Shown here in pieces: positions 24,000-36,107 of a DNA stretch of 64,000 bases (position 1 is the first letter of the stretch; each line of letters starts with the position of its first letter). Source of the DNA: Kappaphycus alvarezii. Its lineage: Eukaryota; Rhodophyta; Florideophyceae; Gigartinales; Solieriaceae. The stretch covers positions 1-64,000 of the forward strand of contig NADL03000570.1 in NCBI GenBank assembly GCA_002205965.3. The letters are read 5' to 3'. The position numbers were made by a program, and so were the translations under genes. Under the pieces are notes generated by a model that was not told where the DNA came from, ran no database searches, and was given only the letters and a program-made list of their open reading frames with translations.

Positions 24000-26900
24000 A
24001 TCTTCGCACGGCTCCTTGGACATATGGTAAAGGACCTCAAGAAAAATATTTTGATGCTTTTCACAAATGGAAATCTGTTCATGAAATATTACCAGCATCA
24101 AATTCTAGTAAGGTTCCTAAGGCAGTACAAGGTTTTGTCTTACAATCAAAATTATTTGGACGAGTTCTTGATATTTGTCAGAAATTTTCAGACACAGAAA
24201 CTGAGTCTGAAAATTGTGCATTAGCGATTGCTAACGCTATTCATAAGGTGGATCCTCTATCATCTATATCAGATACATTTCCAAAAATCTTAGATCTATT
24301 GCACACTACTCGTGGTGATAATGAGTATTTCAAAATTTTTGAATCACGGTTTGATGCTCAAATTGCCCGATTTCATTCATCTACTGGTACTTCGAAATTA
24401 CCTGAAGCACTGCTATCATTTTTACTCCTGGATAATTCCAAAATTGATTCAAAGCAGCGAGTATCTATTTTGGCTGCTGCTTCTCCGAAGCAAGAATAAG
24501 CCGATTTGGAAAAAGGAAAAATCCTAGAATTAATCCAATATTCAGAAATATCATCTATTATTCATTCATGTGATAAACCAAAAATTACAAATCAAATATA
24601 TGGAAATTCTCAATAAATTTATCTCTTCAATTCAATCAAATATTTCATACGGAGAAAAGAAAAATTTCAAAAAAAATAATAAGCAACGATTATCTCCTGA
24701 ATACTTTGCTGCCCTCAAGGCAAAATCAACTTGTGACCGATGTGGAGAAATTGGACATTAGGCCTATGAAGAAGACAAATAAAAGGGTAGTAAAAATTAT
24801 CATAAAGATTCATCATCTAAAATGGGAAATGCAGAAAATAGCAAAGACAAAAATGACTCTGGTTCTGTAACATTTCGTATGGTAAAAACGGTGCTTGATT
24901 CCCCGTCAAATAAGTTTTCCCCCGGTCCATTACTTGATGGTGGAGCACCGTCTAGTGGAATGGGGATCTTTGAATTACGAGCACTTTCGAAATTTATTTT
25001 ACCGGAATGGAATGGAATTCTTGGTGAACTTCCTAAATGTATCAAGGACACGCCCTTCTGGCAATACCGAAATGGCGACCACTCAAGCGAAAAAAGAAAA
25101 ATGATCGGTTCAATATTTTTATCAGCTATTTCAGACAATAGAAATCAGGTTAAAATAAGGCATCTAATAATTAGTGGATCATCTCAATGGGTTATTGGAA
25201 GAAATATCACAAGAAAATCAAATTTTATTCATATGACGGACAATCGCATCGAGTTCAAGTCCGCAAATAATTCAATCGATTCAATAACACTGGTGGATCA
25301 TGGTCATCTTTGTTATGTGCCCGGAAACATATTTACACAATCATCCGAACCTATTGAAAACTCATTTCTATCAGCAATTTGTTCCAACAATATCAATACA
25401 TCAAAAAAAATATCTTGGGCTGAAAAGAAGAAAATAATTAATAAGATTCACAAACATTTATAGGGTCACTCAAATTATGATGATATAAAACTATTGTTAC
25501 AAAGAAATTTTATATGGGTCGATGAATGCAAAAAATATTTATCAAGCATAATGGACTCCTGCAAATTTTGCGATGTCACAAAAAAACCATCTCATCCTCG
25601 TGCAGTATCTTTAAGCTCTATATCTCGCAAATTTAATGAACTGGTTTGTGTGGGTCATTTTTTTGTGGAAAACGTGGATATTTTTCACATTATGGACTCG
25701 GTTACCAGGTATTCAACTGGTTCAATAGTTCCCTCTTTAATGATTGAAAATTGCATTAATTGTATTGAGACTCTCTGGTTAACACCATTTTGGGATCCTA
25801 ACAATTTAATGGGAGATCAGGCGTTTGACAATGATATTTTCAGAAGCTATCTTGAGGACAGAGGAATTTCATTTTGTCCTATTGGTTCTCGCTGCCATAA
25901 AGAAAATTCTATTGAGTCAAAAAATAAAATATTGAGAGACATTTATATCCGTTTAAAAATATCCGATTCTTCTACAAGTAATACGGTTCGTATTGCTCGA
26001 ATGTTTCAAATATCGAATGATTTAAATGGAAATGATGTTGTTTCTTCATACGAGCTTGCCACTGGTCACACTCGACCCATCGATAATTTTTGTCCTCGAA
26101 GTCTACCAAATGATTTAAGAGAAGCTCATAATGAGCTAATAGCCAAGAGTAAATTAAATATTATTCTAAAATCAAAGTCTGTGACCGATATTCCAATTAA
26201 TGTTGGCGATATTGCGGAAATTTTTACTCATCTACCAAATCAGAAAAGAGGATCTTGGTCATCGCCAAAACCAGTATTGAAATTCGACAAAAAATCTCCT
26301 ATCGTCACAGGTCCTGGATACGATGGAAAATTTATACATGCAGCAATTGAAGATGTCCGACATTCCGTTTCATCTAATGAACAATCATACCAAATTCAAA
26401 AGTCAAATGATTTATTGAATCAGTCTATTGAATATTCTGTGGAAGATATTTCTGATGAATCAAATATTACCGAAGTGAAGAATGTGGGCGAAAACAATTT
26501 TGACGATCATTCTGATGGTGGTAATTTTAACCAAAATATGAATACTGATGTCGAAAAATATAATGAATCAGAAAGAGATGGAAATTTATCAGAATCTAAA
26601 AACATATTATCTCTCGAACATGTTCCAATTGAATCTGACCTTAGTTCCCTACACCCTGAAAATTTAGTTCATATCCCTATTGATGAAAATTGTGGAATTG
26701 ATGCGCATGAAATTGAGTTGTTACCTGGAACGGAATTGAAATCATCTGATCAAAAAGATCTTAGTTTTTATCATAAAAGGTTTGTATCTAAAGAGTTTTT
26801 ACTTCATCAAGCATCTGGACTTCCATCTCATATTATTTAAAATGCATGCAATACGGAAGAAAATAATTTTTTCACTACCTGTTCAAAACTTCATGCTTCA

Positions 26901-28370
26901 AAAATTCCTCCCGACTCGAATGTAATATCCAGTCACGTTTTATACAAAATAAAAATTTTCGATGATGGTAAATATTACTGCAAGGCTCGAATTGCTCCGC
27001 ATGGAAATGAGGAAAAGGAGAAAAATAATTTGAGAACTGATTCGGAATCTTGTTCTCCGATGGCAATTAGAATTCTCTTATCAATTTCTGCAATTTTAAA
27101 ATGGAATTTATCAAAGGTTGATGTGAAGTCTGCATTTTTACAATCTGGATCAGCATTACGAGATGTTTATGTGAGACCTCCTCGGGAATGCTCTGAAAAA
27201 TCCTTCTATTGGTTATTACTGTCTGCTTCATATGGTTTAGTCAACGCGAATGTAAAATGGCAAATACACTCGGATAATACATTCTTTGACCTCGGATTGA
27301 AATCAGTCGTTTATATACCCCAATTATTTTTCATGGGTTTAGAGGGATCATTAATTCTGGTTGTCGTTAAATTGGTCGATGATATACTTATTACTGGACC
27401 AGAAAAAATTAAGAAGCAATTTATCCAAGATCTTGGAAAATTATATAAGCTTGGTACAATCGTGCATAGTCCTGGATCTCTTTAATTTCAATAGAGTTAA
27501 AATCATGCAGTTTGATGACCATAAAATTAATGTCTCAGCTGATGAAAAGCTAAATGGACTGGAACCTCATTCAATATCAAGAAATTGAAGAAAACAACCT
27601 GATGAAGAAATGAACTCATTTGAAAACTTCGCTTTCAATTCAATAAGTGGTTCAATTGTCTATTTGGGTATGATTGCATCTTCAGTGTCTGCTTTTACAG
27701 CAAGTTATTTACAACAGAAAAGTTCAAATCCATTGGTTGGTGATTTATCTATCCAATCTTCTATGCTTCGGAATTTAAAATCTTTTGGTTCTAAAGGCAC
27801 GTATCGGCGCCCGGGTGTTTCTGGAAATTTCAATTTATCAGTTGTTGTTTATTTTCGATGCAGGAAAACCAGCCGGATCGAAAAATACCCAACTTGGATG
27901 TATTGGTGGGTTGCTAATTGGCTCCTTAAATTGTAATTCAATATTTCATACAATTTATTGGCATTCACATCTATCTCGGCGTCCTGTTAAATCTATTGCA
28001 TCTGGAGCAATATTTGCTGCTGGTGAAGCTATCGAGGAAGGAAAAAATATTGCAGCAGCATACAGTAAAATTCTCAATATCAATATTCCTCTTCATGTTG
28101 CTGTTGATTCAAAAGATCTATTCAGCTCTCTATTACTTCTCGTGTGCCTGAAGACAAATCTATTAGAGCGGATGTTCAATTAACTCGATATAATTTCGAA
28201 ACGAACAAAATCAAGAAAATGCTATGGGTACCTGGTTCAATTAATCCCTCCGACCCGCTCAAAAAAAGGACAGTCCTGTATCTGACATGCTCAAGCTCCT
28301 TTTATTTGATGGATGTATACCTATGGACATGATTAATATTTTATCTCGGGATTCATCTCAGTCAACAGGA
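24000..28370 (+). pseudogene. Copia gag-pol region (fossil, broken)
   Basis: Order on the plus strand: Gag-like region (about 24100-24500), zinc-knuckle remnant (CDRCGEIGH near 24740), protease with LDGGAPSS near 24930, integrase with its zinc-binding N-terminus (MDSCKFCD near 25550) and core (MGDQAFDND, CHKENSIESKNK), RT (KVDVKSAFLQSG and RDVYVRPP near 27115-27180; VDDILITG near 27380) and an RNase H remnant near 28000-28130. Integrase before RT defines Ty1/Copia. About ten interruptions. Confidence 0.87.
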
Positions 28371-28403
28371 TAAATCGAGTTCAATATTTCAAAGAGAAAG
28401 TGG

Positions 28404-28958
28404 TGTGAAAATTGACCAAATATTTTAATCTCTATCCCGGTGTCCTACAGTGATGCTGAATTGTGGAACAATATTTTTTATGGAGGCCCACAATTTATAT
28501 TTATTGTGAATCATCAAGGAATAATTTCATCTATTTTACACTGGCGCTATTTTATGCTGAATTCAGTGTGAAATAATTTTTATGTCCTATAGTTATGTTT
28601 TTATATTATACAGGCTATAATTATTCCATTCATGCTACCAACAAATTATTATCTGGATGATTGCTTACCTGGAAAGTACTGCAATAATTATTGCTGAGCC
28701 TGAATTATGTCTACCAAAATTAATGAACGGCTCACCTGATTGTTGTAGCAGGTTCACCCTGGTGTAGAGTATAAGTAGTCTAGGTTGTTAGAAATATTTT
28801 TACATCCTTGGGCTATCGAAACATTCCCCTCGATCACCTATCATTAAATTTGGTTTTCTATTCATTATTCATTCTAAGTCCAATTGTGGCATTTATTTTT
28901 TTATTCAAGTTGGAACTTTTTATTATTATTTGGATCTACCTGTCCCAATTATTTTGCA
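28404..28958 (+). repeat. 3' LTR of the Copia element
   Basis: 555 bp, nearly identical to 23392-23947. Confidence 0.93.
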
Positions 28959-29757
28959 CCTGAGCCTCCGGGAGAGGGTCCTGGCTTAAAAGCCCTGATA
29001 GCGCCAAGGACGTCGTCTTCAGTGATCATTTGGAAACGGTGGTTGGTAGAAGATGTTCCACTGACTAGAGTTGTTTCATCGCGGGCCTGTTGAGGATGTT
29101 TATCGGTAAGGGCATCGATTACATCACTAATAGCTGGTAGAATGCCTAGCGAGCGCAAAGCTTGTGCAGCCTTTCCGTACGCACCAGTTTTGTCGCCCTT
29201 TTTACATTGACCTGTTGCTGGTCCGAAGTGGAACGAGCTCGTGCGGTGCGGTGTTTGGGCTGGTCGAGTGCTTGCGCCCATAGTGTTCTGCAGTGTCCCG
29301 CGTTCCATAAATCTATTCTTTCCCTCATTTTGTTCGTAATAGAGTGCCACCGGTATTCACTGGAGCAGGAATCTGACAAGTGAATGTTCGTAAGCATAAC
29401 TGCTGGGAAAAGAAACATTTTTGTGAGCGCCTGAGTTGCTCGTGAATTACCAGCAAGGCAAGCGTTCAGTGCGTCGTCCATCGACTTTGCATACGTCTCT
29501 GCTAGACAACCGCGGAACTTTGTCGGTATATGCGACATGACTGGGGTGTGAGTTGCGAAGATCTCTTTTAGAGACGGCAGAGACTGTTCACAAAGATCGG
29601 GGTTTTGGGACGCGATGTTGGGCCTCTGGTTTGGAGCTGCAGGAGCTGGGTCATCTGAAACCGGTACCGGTGTAATATAGTTGACCTCCTCCAAAGGTAT
29701 GTGCTCCAGGACAACCTGATCCATGCCAGCGATTGAAAACTGTTCCACCGCCAACTT
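28959..29757 (-). pseudogene. LINE-like RT gene, 5' part
   Basis: This is the N-terminal region of the RPIAVGE-type element. A frame opening near 29754 (MDQVVLEHIPLEEVNY at the first internal Met) runs through HIPTKFRGCLAETYAKSMDD and ALTKMFLFPAVML, matching the family's helical N-terminal domain, then IDLWNAGHCRTLWAQALDQ. One frame change near 29195 leads to GAYGKAAQALRSLGILPAI, TEDDVLGAIRAFKPGPSPGG, the region just before RT motif 0/1. The Copia element interrupts immediately after this, and the continuation is at 23391 and below. Minus strand throughout. The real start may lie a little upstream. Confidence 0.78.
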
Positions 29758-29961
29758 TCCGCGATTAATTACTGCTTTCCCTCTCTGATCGGGCTGCGAA
29801 TGACTATACCTCCTAACCAGACAGACAGGCGACCGTCTTCGTTATTGTAGTCCGCAATGACCCTCCAGTGCCAACAAACAGCGTCGATGTGCAAGACGGA
29901 GCACTGGGATGAGAAGGGATGGTAGTTGTGTGTGGGCGTTACTTTCTCGATAGAGTGGAAT

Positions 29962-29995
29962 ATATCTTCCATGAGCAAAACAGCCACAGCATTCC
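29962..29995 (-). repeat. 34-bp dispersed motif, site 4 (diverged)
   Basis: On the minus strand it reads CTGTTTTGCTCATGGAAGA in the core. Similarity to site 2 continues a further 15 bases past the core (ATATATTCCACTCTATC against ATATATCCGATCTATC). Confidence 0.55.
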
Positions 29996-30569
29996 GTTTA
30001 CTCTGTTAACGATAATGTGGCAGGAACGAGAGTAGAACATGCCGACTGTTGAAGGATTGAAGGACAGGCAGTGGATGGGAGACGGAGTGGATGTGTTGCG
30101 GGGAATGGGTTTGTTGCAGAGGTAGCGGGATTAGTGGTACCAAGCGAACAAGATGGGTTGAATGTGGGTGTCGTAGTGGACAGTAGAGGGGTAGGTGGGT
30201 TGGTTTATTGCGAGTGGTGCAACGGTTTGAAGTGGTGTGCGGTTGGATTGAAAGGATGTCGGGGAATGTACAGTGCAAATAGAGTTTGAAAGAATTTACA
30301 CGCACTCAAAAAGGTAGGAGCATTGAGAAGCGGTGGACGTTGAAAGGGGGCATCAAGGCGGGGTGATTACAAAAATGGACATGTGGAAATAGGGAGATTG
30401 CGTACAGCACGACTTTGGAGGGGTGAGAAGGGGAGCAATTTGGGCAGTAGAGGTTGTGTAACAGAGAGGCCAGCGGGGAGGGGCAAGGTTGGGCAGTTTT
30501 GTATATTGGAAAGTAGGGTCGTTTTATAAAGAGGGGCCGGGGCCGGGTATTCGCAAAGAGATTACCGGG

Positions 30570-30603
30570 GGAAAGGTTTGAGTGTTTTACTCTTGGAAGA
30601 GAT
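30570..30603 (+). repeat. 34-bp dispersed motif, site 3
   Basis: Contains the exact 19-mer core GTGTTTTACTCTTGGAAGA and matches site 2 at about 29 of 34 positions. Confidence 0.65.
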
Positions 30604-31557
30604 TACGCGTATTGGATGCAAGAGCAGAAAGTGGGAGGAAAGTTTGTTTTGACGGAGGTGGGCAGGGGACGGAGGATTTAGTTGTTGATGTTGTGGACAG
30701 AGCGAAGGGAAACGCGGATTTGATTTTGAGACGGGGACGAGGATAAGGAGGGACTTTTTGTTGAAAGGTGTGTATACTGGTAGGCGAGTAGAAGAGCAGG
30801 AGAAAGCCTGACTGTTCGGAGGGCGACGACAAACATGCAAACATGAGGCTCTTGTCTTCCAGAGACATCGGTGCTTACCAGGTCGCAGATCACTGGGACA
30901 GGTGTATAAAAAGTGACAAGCGAGGAGGAGATGGAAGGGGTGGTGAAGATTCCCAGCGGGAGCAGAGGTGGTGGGATGGGGGTGGATGACGTGTGCAGAA
31001 AATGGGCACACAAGCTGGAGGATTGAGCTGAGCTTGAGCAAGTGGACCGAGGCAGAGCCAGAATGGCATATGTACATCTCGAAAAAACAACGGTAATGTA
31101 AACCTCACGCATGGCATGGATTATTGTCATCAAGCGAGAGAAATGAGGGCACAATTGGTTGCCATACTGCACTGGAGGGATGGGTCGGGGTGTGGCACGA
31201 GTGGAGACGAGACCGTCACAATGGTGGATAGAGGTGACATTGTTCTATAGGCAGAGTCGTTGTGGTAGGTGTGGCAGTAGGCTCTATCCTCTCTAGTCTA
31301 AAGTGAGATGGAGGATGAGTTGTAACCACAGGTTGGGATAGATATTTCAAGTAATTTGTTCTATATCCTTCAAGAATGATAATGCCATGTCGTCTTTGAC
31401 TCTTTTCGTTTATACCATTACGCCGCCGCCTCTGATATGGAACCAACAACGGCATCAGTTGTGATCGTCTGAAACAAAATAAATACCCGGCCACCCGGCC
31501 ACCCATCCCATCGATGTCCCTCAATCTCACTTGCTCACCTCCTCTCCCAACAAACCA

Positions 31558-33048
31558 ATGTCTCCCAAAACCCCCCGCCCACGTTCCCTCGCCCTCCTAC
31601 CACACCTCCCCCTAACCTTCACATCCCAAGTCCACCTCCTCCCCTTCCATCAACCCCGCCTCCTAACCCTCCGCGGTCCTCTCCTCCTCCTCTCCAAATC
31701 CACCTCCCCCACCCCCCGCATCCACCTTCTCACCCCCTCCAACCCCCCCCGCCCCACATCCACAACCCAAATCCTCCTTCCCAACCTCCGCATCTCCTTC
31801 CCCGACTCCACCACCCGTCTTCATTTCCTCCATGCCGTCACCCTCTTATTCTCCCGTCTCTCCCCCGGTTTACCCCACTATCAAATTCGACACCCCATCG
31901 GACGTGGATCCGAAGCACTTGTCTATCTTGTGCAACGACGTTCCGACGCCGCATTATTTGCCATGAAAACCGTTGCAAAGGACCATGCCTTTTTGACACA
32001 CTCTCGTTTACAAAGTGTTGTCGCAGAGCGTGTCGCCTTGGTGGATGCCGCAAAACGAAAATGCCCCTTTATCGTACGTCTTGTCGACGCCTTTGAAACA
32101 CATACTCACTTATGCTTTGTCACCCGATGGGCACAGCATGGTGATTTAAGGTCCGTCATGGCTCGTTTGTCACCCCGTGCTTTTTCCGAGCCAGTCGCCA
32201 GATGCCTGTTTGTCGAGGCCCTGCTTGCATTGGAGGAGTGTCATCGCATGGGTTATTTATTCCGTGACATAAAGTTGGCAAATCTCGTCCTTGACAAGCA
32301 CGGTCACGTACGCCTCATCGATTTCGGCCTCGCCAAACGCCTCCGTCTTTCGGATCAACCCGCCACCACCCCGAGGTCCAGTGTCGATAGTATAGACCCT
32401 GTCCAAGATGACACCGCCTTCCGTCTCGTCGGTAGGACAAAGTCCTTTGTCGGTACCAGACGCTACATGTCACCCGAGCATTTGACAGCCACACAAGGTA
32501 CCCACCGCGGCTATGGCGTAGAGGCTGATATCTGGGCCCTGGGCATCACACTCTATGTCATGCTTACAGGCCAGTATCCGTTTGCACCTTCCGCCCCGAG
32601 CAGGGATGCAGCCGCTGTGTTTCGGGCCATCGCCACGGAAAAGTTGACATTCCCGCGCCCGTTGGGACAGGACGTCCGAGCGTTGCTGAGCGGCATGCTG
32701 CAACGGGATCCTACGCGACGCTTGGGCTTGAGGGAAATCAAGGCGCATGATTGGTTGAAAGGGGTTGATTGGCATCGTGTGCGTGCAGAGGCGGCCGCGG
32801 ATGTTGAGCAAAAGGCCGTGCTGGATGAGTTGAGGGCAAATGGCATTGTGTATGAGGAGGGCCGGACGCAAGGGGACGGTGAGGAGTTTGATTGGTCCAT
32901 GATCAGGTGCAGTATAGGCTCGTCTGTGAGCTGTGATTCGCTGGAGAGTAGAGCCAGTTTCAGAGCGAGTCTCCGAAAGGGCAAGGGGGCCGCCGCCAAC
33001 CCGGATCTGCTCGGCTTTTCGTACGTGGATTGGGGCCGTTTTCGTTGA
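31558..33048 (+). CDS. Ser/Thr protein kinase, AGC-like
   Basis: Intact intronless frame of 496 codons from the ATG at 31558; upstream codons in frame contain no earlier ATG. The kinase domain spans about residues 110-405: Gly-rich loop IGRGSEALVYLV (114-125), Lys137 in FAMK, helix C Glu157 (VVAERV), catalytic loop FRDIKLANLV with Asp237, DFG Asp255 (LIDFGLAK), SPE at 305-307, DIWALG (324-329) and DPTRRLG. The layout FRDIKLxN plus GTRRYMSPEHL is closest to AGC kinases; His of HRD is Phe, as Tyr/Phe is common there. Residues 20-105 are Leu/Pro-rich with a possible PH-like fold (LLTLRGPLLLL ... FPDSTTRLHFLHA); that is weak inference. The acidic/Ser-rich tail may be an AGC-type regulatory extension. 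It probably phosphorylates cytosolic proteins; the substrate is unknown. Confidence 0.92.
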   Translation: MSPKTPRPRSLALLPHLPLTFTSQVHLLPFHQPRLLTLRGPLLLLSKSTSPTPRIHLLTPSNPPRPTSTTQILLPNLRISFPDSTTRLHFLHAVTLLFSRLSPGLPHYQIRHPIGRGSEALVYLVQRRSDAALFAMKTVAKDHAFLTHSRLQSVVAERVALVDAAKRKCPFIVRLVDAFETHTHLCFVTRWAQHGDLRSVMARLSPRAFSEPVARCLFVEALLALEECHRMGYLFRDIKLANLVLDKHGHVRLIDFGLAKRLRLSDQPATTPRSSVDSIDPVQDDTAFRLVGRTKSFVGTRRYMSPEHLTATQGTHRGYGVEADIWALGITLYVMLTGQYPFAPSAPSRDAAAVFRAIATEKLTFPRPLGQDVRALLSGMLQRDPTRRLGLREIKAHDWLKGVDWHRVRAEAAADVEQKAVLDELRANGIVYEEGRTQGDGEEFDWSMIRCSIGSSVSCDSLESRASFRASLRKGKGAAANPDLLGFSYVDWGRFR

Positions 33049-36019
33049 TCAAAGTTTTGGGTCGACTTTTGTCGTCGTCACACTTTGTGCTCATCCTGTT
33101 TTCGTTGGTGACAAACGTTACGTACGTGCAGAGTTGAAGTTTTGGAGTTTCTCATTTGTACAGCGTGTGCAATATTGATTCTATTTCCATTCTCATCTTG
33201 TCGTCCTGCTTACGTTGCTGCAGAATGATCACGGGTATTGGTCGTCGTGCTCCAAAATGTAGTGGTTCTCTCTCTCCTTTGCGTTGGACCACTAGCTTGT
33301 ATTTTCGTGGCCCATGAGCCCACAACTCAGTCTTGTCCATGCCAGCCATTCTCCAAGGGAATATTGTACACGCCCTGTAATTTCCACAGCATCCGTATGA
33401 ATTTACATAACATCCTTTATACACTATTCCTGCCAGAAACTCGCAAGTATTCGACAGCACACCATTTAGACATTTGTCAACTGCTGTGCACATCTCTCAA
33501 ATAAAATTCATGTCCACCACAACACACACACCACACCACACGGGCACCGTGTATGTCCCCCGGGGGAGGCATTCCGCGCACCCACTTGACATTGCAGTGC
33601 TTTAAGGTAACACCAAACAATACAGATTTGCCCTCTCCCTACTCAACTGCACACACTACCTTCCAACCTCATAAGCGAAATGTTGTCAAATCGCCTTGGT
33701 TGTTTCCCAGCACGTACAGAGGGAACAGCATTGGACAACTGCACCTCAACAGTCCACGTTTTGTCAAACATTCCATTTCTGTACTGCATTGTCAGGCATT
33801 TCACAGCACGGGTCTACAAAATGAAAAGTTCACCTAATTGGCAGACAAGCTACAGGTACTTGCATCCACAACGTCTTGATCAAGATATTCTTTCACATCG
33901 ATTCGCTCCCTGTATAACTGAAATAATTTAGCTGAGCTGGCACTTGGCTCCTATCCAAATTACCACCCCGTCTCTACCCATAAACAGATGAGATAAAACT
34001 TGTGCCCCAGCATCGGGTACTGTGAGGCCATTATGTATTCATCTCTTTATCTAGGGATGAATTGCACCCCGACACCATTCAAGCAACCCTATTTTTCAAT
34101 CTTTAAAACACCCCAAGTTTTCCCCCGCGCTCGTTATCCGCGGCTACCAGAAAATTTCCCTACGCTTGGTTCGAAAGCCGATCCCATGCTGTTTGCAACT
34201 AGCCACGCTGTTTTTTATCTTACCGCAGCTGTTCACGTGAGTCTATTCTTGTTTTGCAAAAAGTTTATGAAATCAGTCGGACCTTGTTGGTGAGCAGTCA
34301 GTCGCAACTATTGAGAGCAAAGTTGTCGAACAACTGAATTAAACAGACTAGTAAACAATATTTGTGCAATTTGAACAAGCTTAAATTATTGATGCTGTCG
34401 AGAAGAATTGAAAACGTATTCAAACACAACCCATGTTTGCTCTACAACAACAGTTTTGTACATGCCATTCGGAACCTCTTAAATGGTAAATCCAGTCAGC
34501 TCTGAGCTGAATAATCGGACCAGTCGGTGTACCGCACAGACACGTTTTGAACAAGAGATTGATAGAAGCAATTATCCATATCAACATGTCCTGGCATAGA
34601 CATTACAAAGGGGGTGTTTAGGTTCTCTAATATTTGAAGGTACGCACCGGTTATCCTCCGGAATGTTCTAAACGTGTTCAAGATTATAGGTGTAGTGTGG
34701 CACCAGTTCACCTAAAGGGCTGACTGGAAGCCTCGACATTAGAATAAACAAAGTCTGTGGTATGGGAAAACAAATATGACACCATCTAAAATTTACTGTA
34801 CCATGGAAGTCACAAGGAACAAGCCCCAGATCATCGAAAGAAAATTCTAGTCCAATGATTTCAAAATCAAATAAATCGTGGGTTGTCGATAAATAAAAGT
34901 CACACAGCGCCCACCTATCAACTCAGCCAGTTTCAGCCCTCCAACGTCTTGCAGTAAACACCCCCGCTTTTTCTCCCCTTCAATAAATATTTGTTCCATA
35001 GTTTGACATCTGATCTCCTCACATCTTTCTAGACAGAGTGAAGACGTCTTCCATACTCTTCGTTGGAAAACCCCCACCTCTAAAAATCTCCCGGTTGTCA
35101 GCCCTTCAACGTCTCCCATTAACACACTCCGAATTTTTCTCCTGATATTTTTAATTTTTAGGAAAAAGGGGGGGAATGTAGGGGGAAATTTGGGGTGTTA
35201 TTAATGCATGAAAAATATGGTCAGCTGTTCCCGGAATGAAGGGTGCTTTAATATTTGAAAGAGATGGTCGGCTGTGGCCCGGAATATCCTAATATGCAGG
35301 CTCTAAGAAAAACAATGAAAACAAAATTTAAATTTTCGCAGCAGCTCGTGACATATCACAAGCTGTATTGATCTGAGGAATTCTCAAATCAGCTACCCAT
35401 CGCGCTGCCCACATCCTTCAGATCCAATGTACCATATTTTCGCGGCCCTTCTCCCGACTTAACTTCAACATCTTGACACTCACTACTAGACGCATATTTC
35501 AGTAACAATACATTCTTTGTAACAGCTTTTTTGCTTTACAAAATTAAATTGTTGAGTTAGCATGAACTCTTTTTCCCTGGCGCTTCTCCCAAAGAGATAG
35601 AGTAAAGGATGGCATGAAAAAAATGAGCGCAAAATTCATTTAGCTCGGCATTCCGCGCGGAGCATTTCTTCCCGTTAGATTGATCCGAGTACAACAGGTT
35701 CTATCGACATCGTAAAACGGAATAAAATTATTCTCTGTTTCCTATTCGGTCCGTTATAAAAGTAAGAAAGGTTCTTACAGGAGCTAAGAGATGCATCAAT
35801 AGCCTTTTTTGATAAAAAACCTCTCAAGATAAGCTCTTAAGAATGGAAGCACTCATTTCTCACGACATATGCTCAAATTTGAGTATAGTCAAGCATCCAT
35901 GCTGCTTGTGGTAAAGATTTCAGTTTTATACTGAGCTGCTATTGACTTATGTACATGTATATGTATATGTACATTAATGTACTTGGGAACAAAGCTGACC
36001 CTATTTCTTAATCATTAGA
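33049..36019. other. 3-kb spacer after the kinase gene
   Basis: No convincing gene on either strand. AATAAA at 33499 could serve as a poly(A) signal, though it lies 450 bp past the stop. An imperfect repeat (CAGCCCTCCAACGTCT and CAGCCCTTCAACGTCT) lies near 34940 and 35100. Another tandem pair, ATGGTCAGCTGTTCCCGGAA and ATGGTCGGCTGTGGCCCGGA, lies at about 35218-35285. Confidence 0.5.
35178..35243 (+). repeat. Dispersed repeat, inverted copy at 62693-62760
   Basis: AATTTGGGGTGTT, then AATGCATGAAAAATATGG and TCAGCTGTTCCC are shared with the reverse complement of 62693-62760. The element type is unknown. Confidence 0.6.
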
Positions 36020-36107
36020 ACACTAGCCTGTAATTTAGGCACACGAGTGACATTACTCGTTATCCTGAACACATCTAGCATACACCAGGGGATAGACGAA
36101 CCACAAT
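36020..36107 (+). repeat. LINE 3' UTR relic
   Basis: Similar to the bases following the LINE stop at 9387: AGTGACATTACTCGTTATCC here and AGTGACACTACCCATTATCC there, then CTGAACAC and CATACACC. Probably the extreme 3' end of a severely 5'-truncated LINE copy. Confidence 0.5.

Larger units (their letters stand above)
23392..28958 (+). mobile_element. Ty1/Copia LTR retrotransposon (young fossil) inserted in the LINE
   Basis: LTRs of about 555 bp (23392-23947 and 28404-28958) begin TGTGAAAATTGACC and end TTTTGCA. They differ at only four or five positions, under 1%, so the insertion is recent. The flanking 5-mers are CTTGA and CCTGA, a target-site duplication with one change. The flanks are consecutive parts of one LINE reading frame. 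Internal breaks number about ten despite the young LTRs, which suggests the source was already defective and was mobilised by another copy. Confidence 0.92.
29758..31557. other. 1.8-kb spacer, purine-rich plus strand, no convincing gene
   Basis: Long pyrimidine-rich open frames occur on the minus strand (for example 30562-31077), but their composition is low-complexity and they overlap in several frames, so they are not called. Two copies of the 34-bp motif occur here. A TATA-like TTTATAAAGAGG near 30522 lies about 45 bp upstream of one of them. AAATAAATACC near 31480 is a possible promoter element for the kinase gene. Confidence 0.5.

Noticed and set aside
30562-31172. Several overlapping minus-strand frames of 75-171 codons
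   Set aside because: Pyrimidine-rich low-complexity composition, open in three frames at once, with no recognisable motif.
31216-31530. 104-codon minus-strand frame upstream of the kinase
   Set aside because: No family, no supporting context, and it occupies the likely kinase promoter.
32470-32999. Long antisense frames within the kinase gene
   Set aside because: Shadows of the GC-rich kinase reading frame.
35948-35985. Hairpin of GTACAT/ATGTAC words
   Set aside because: AT-rich alternating sequence of this kind is expected by chance in such spacers; no conserved partner was found.
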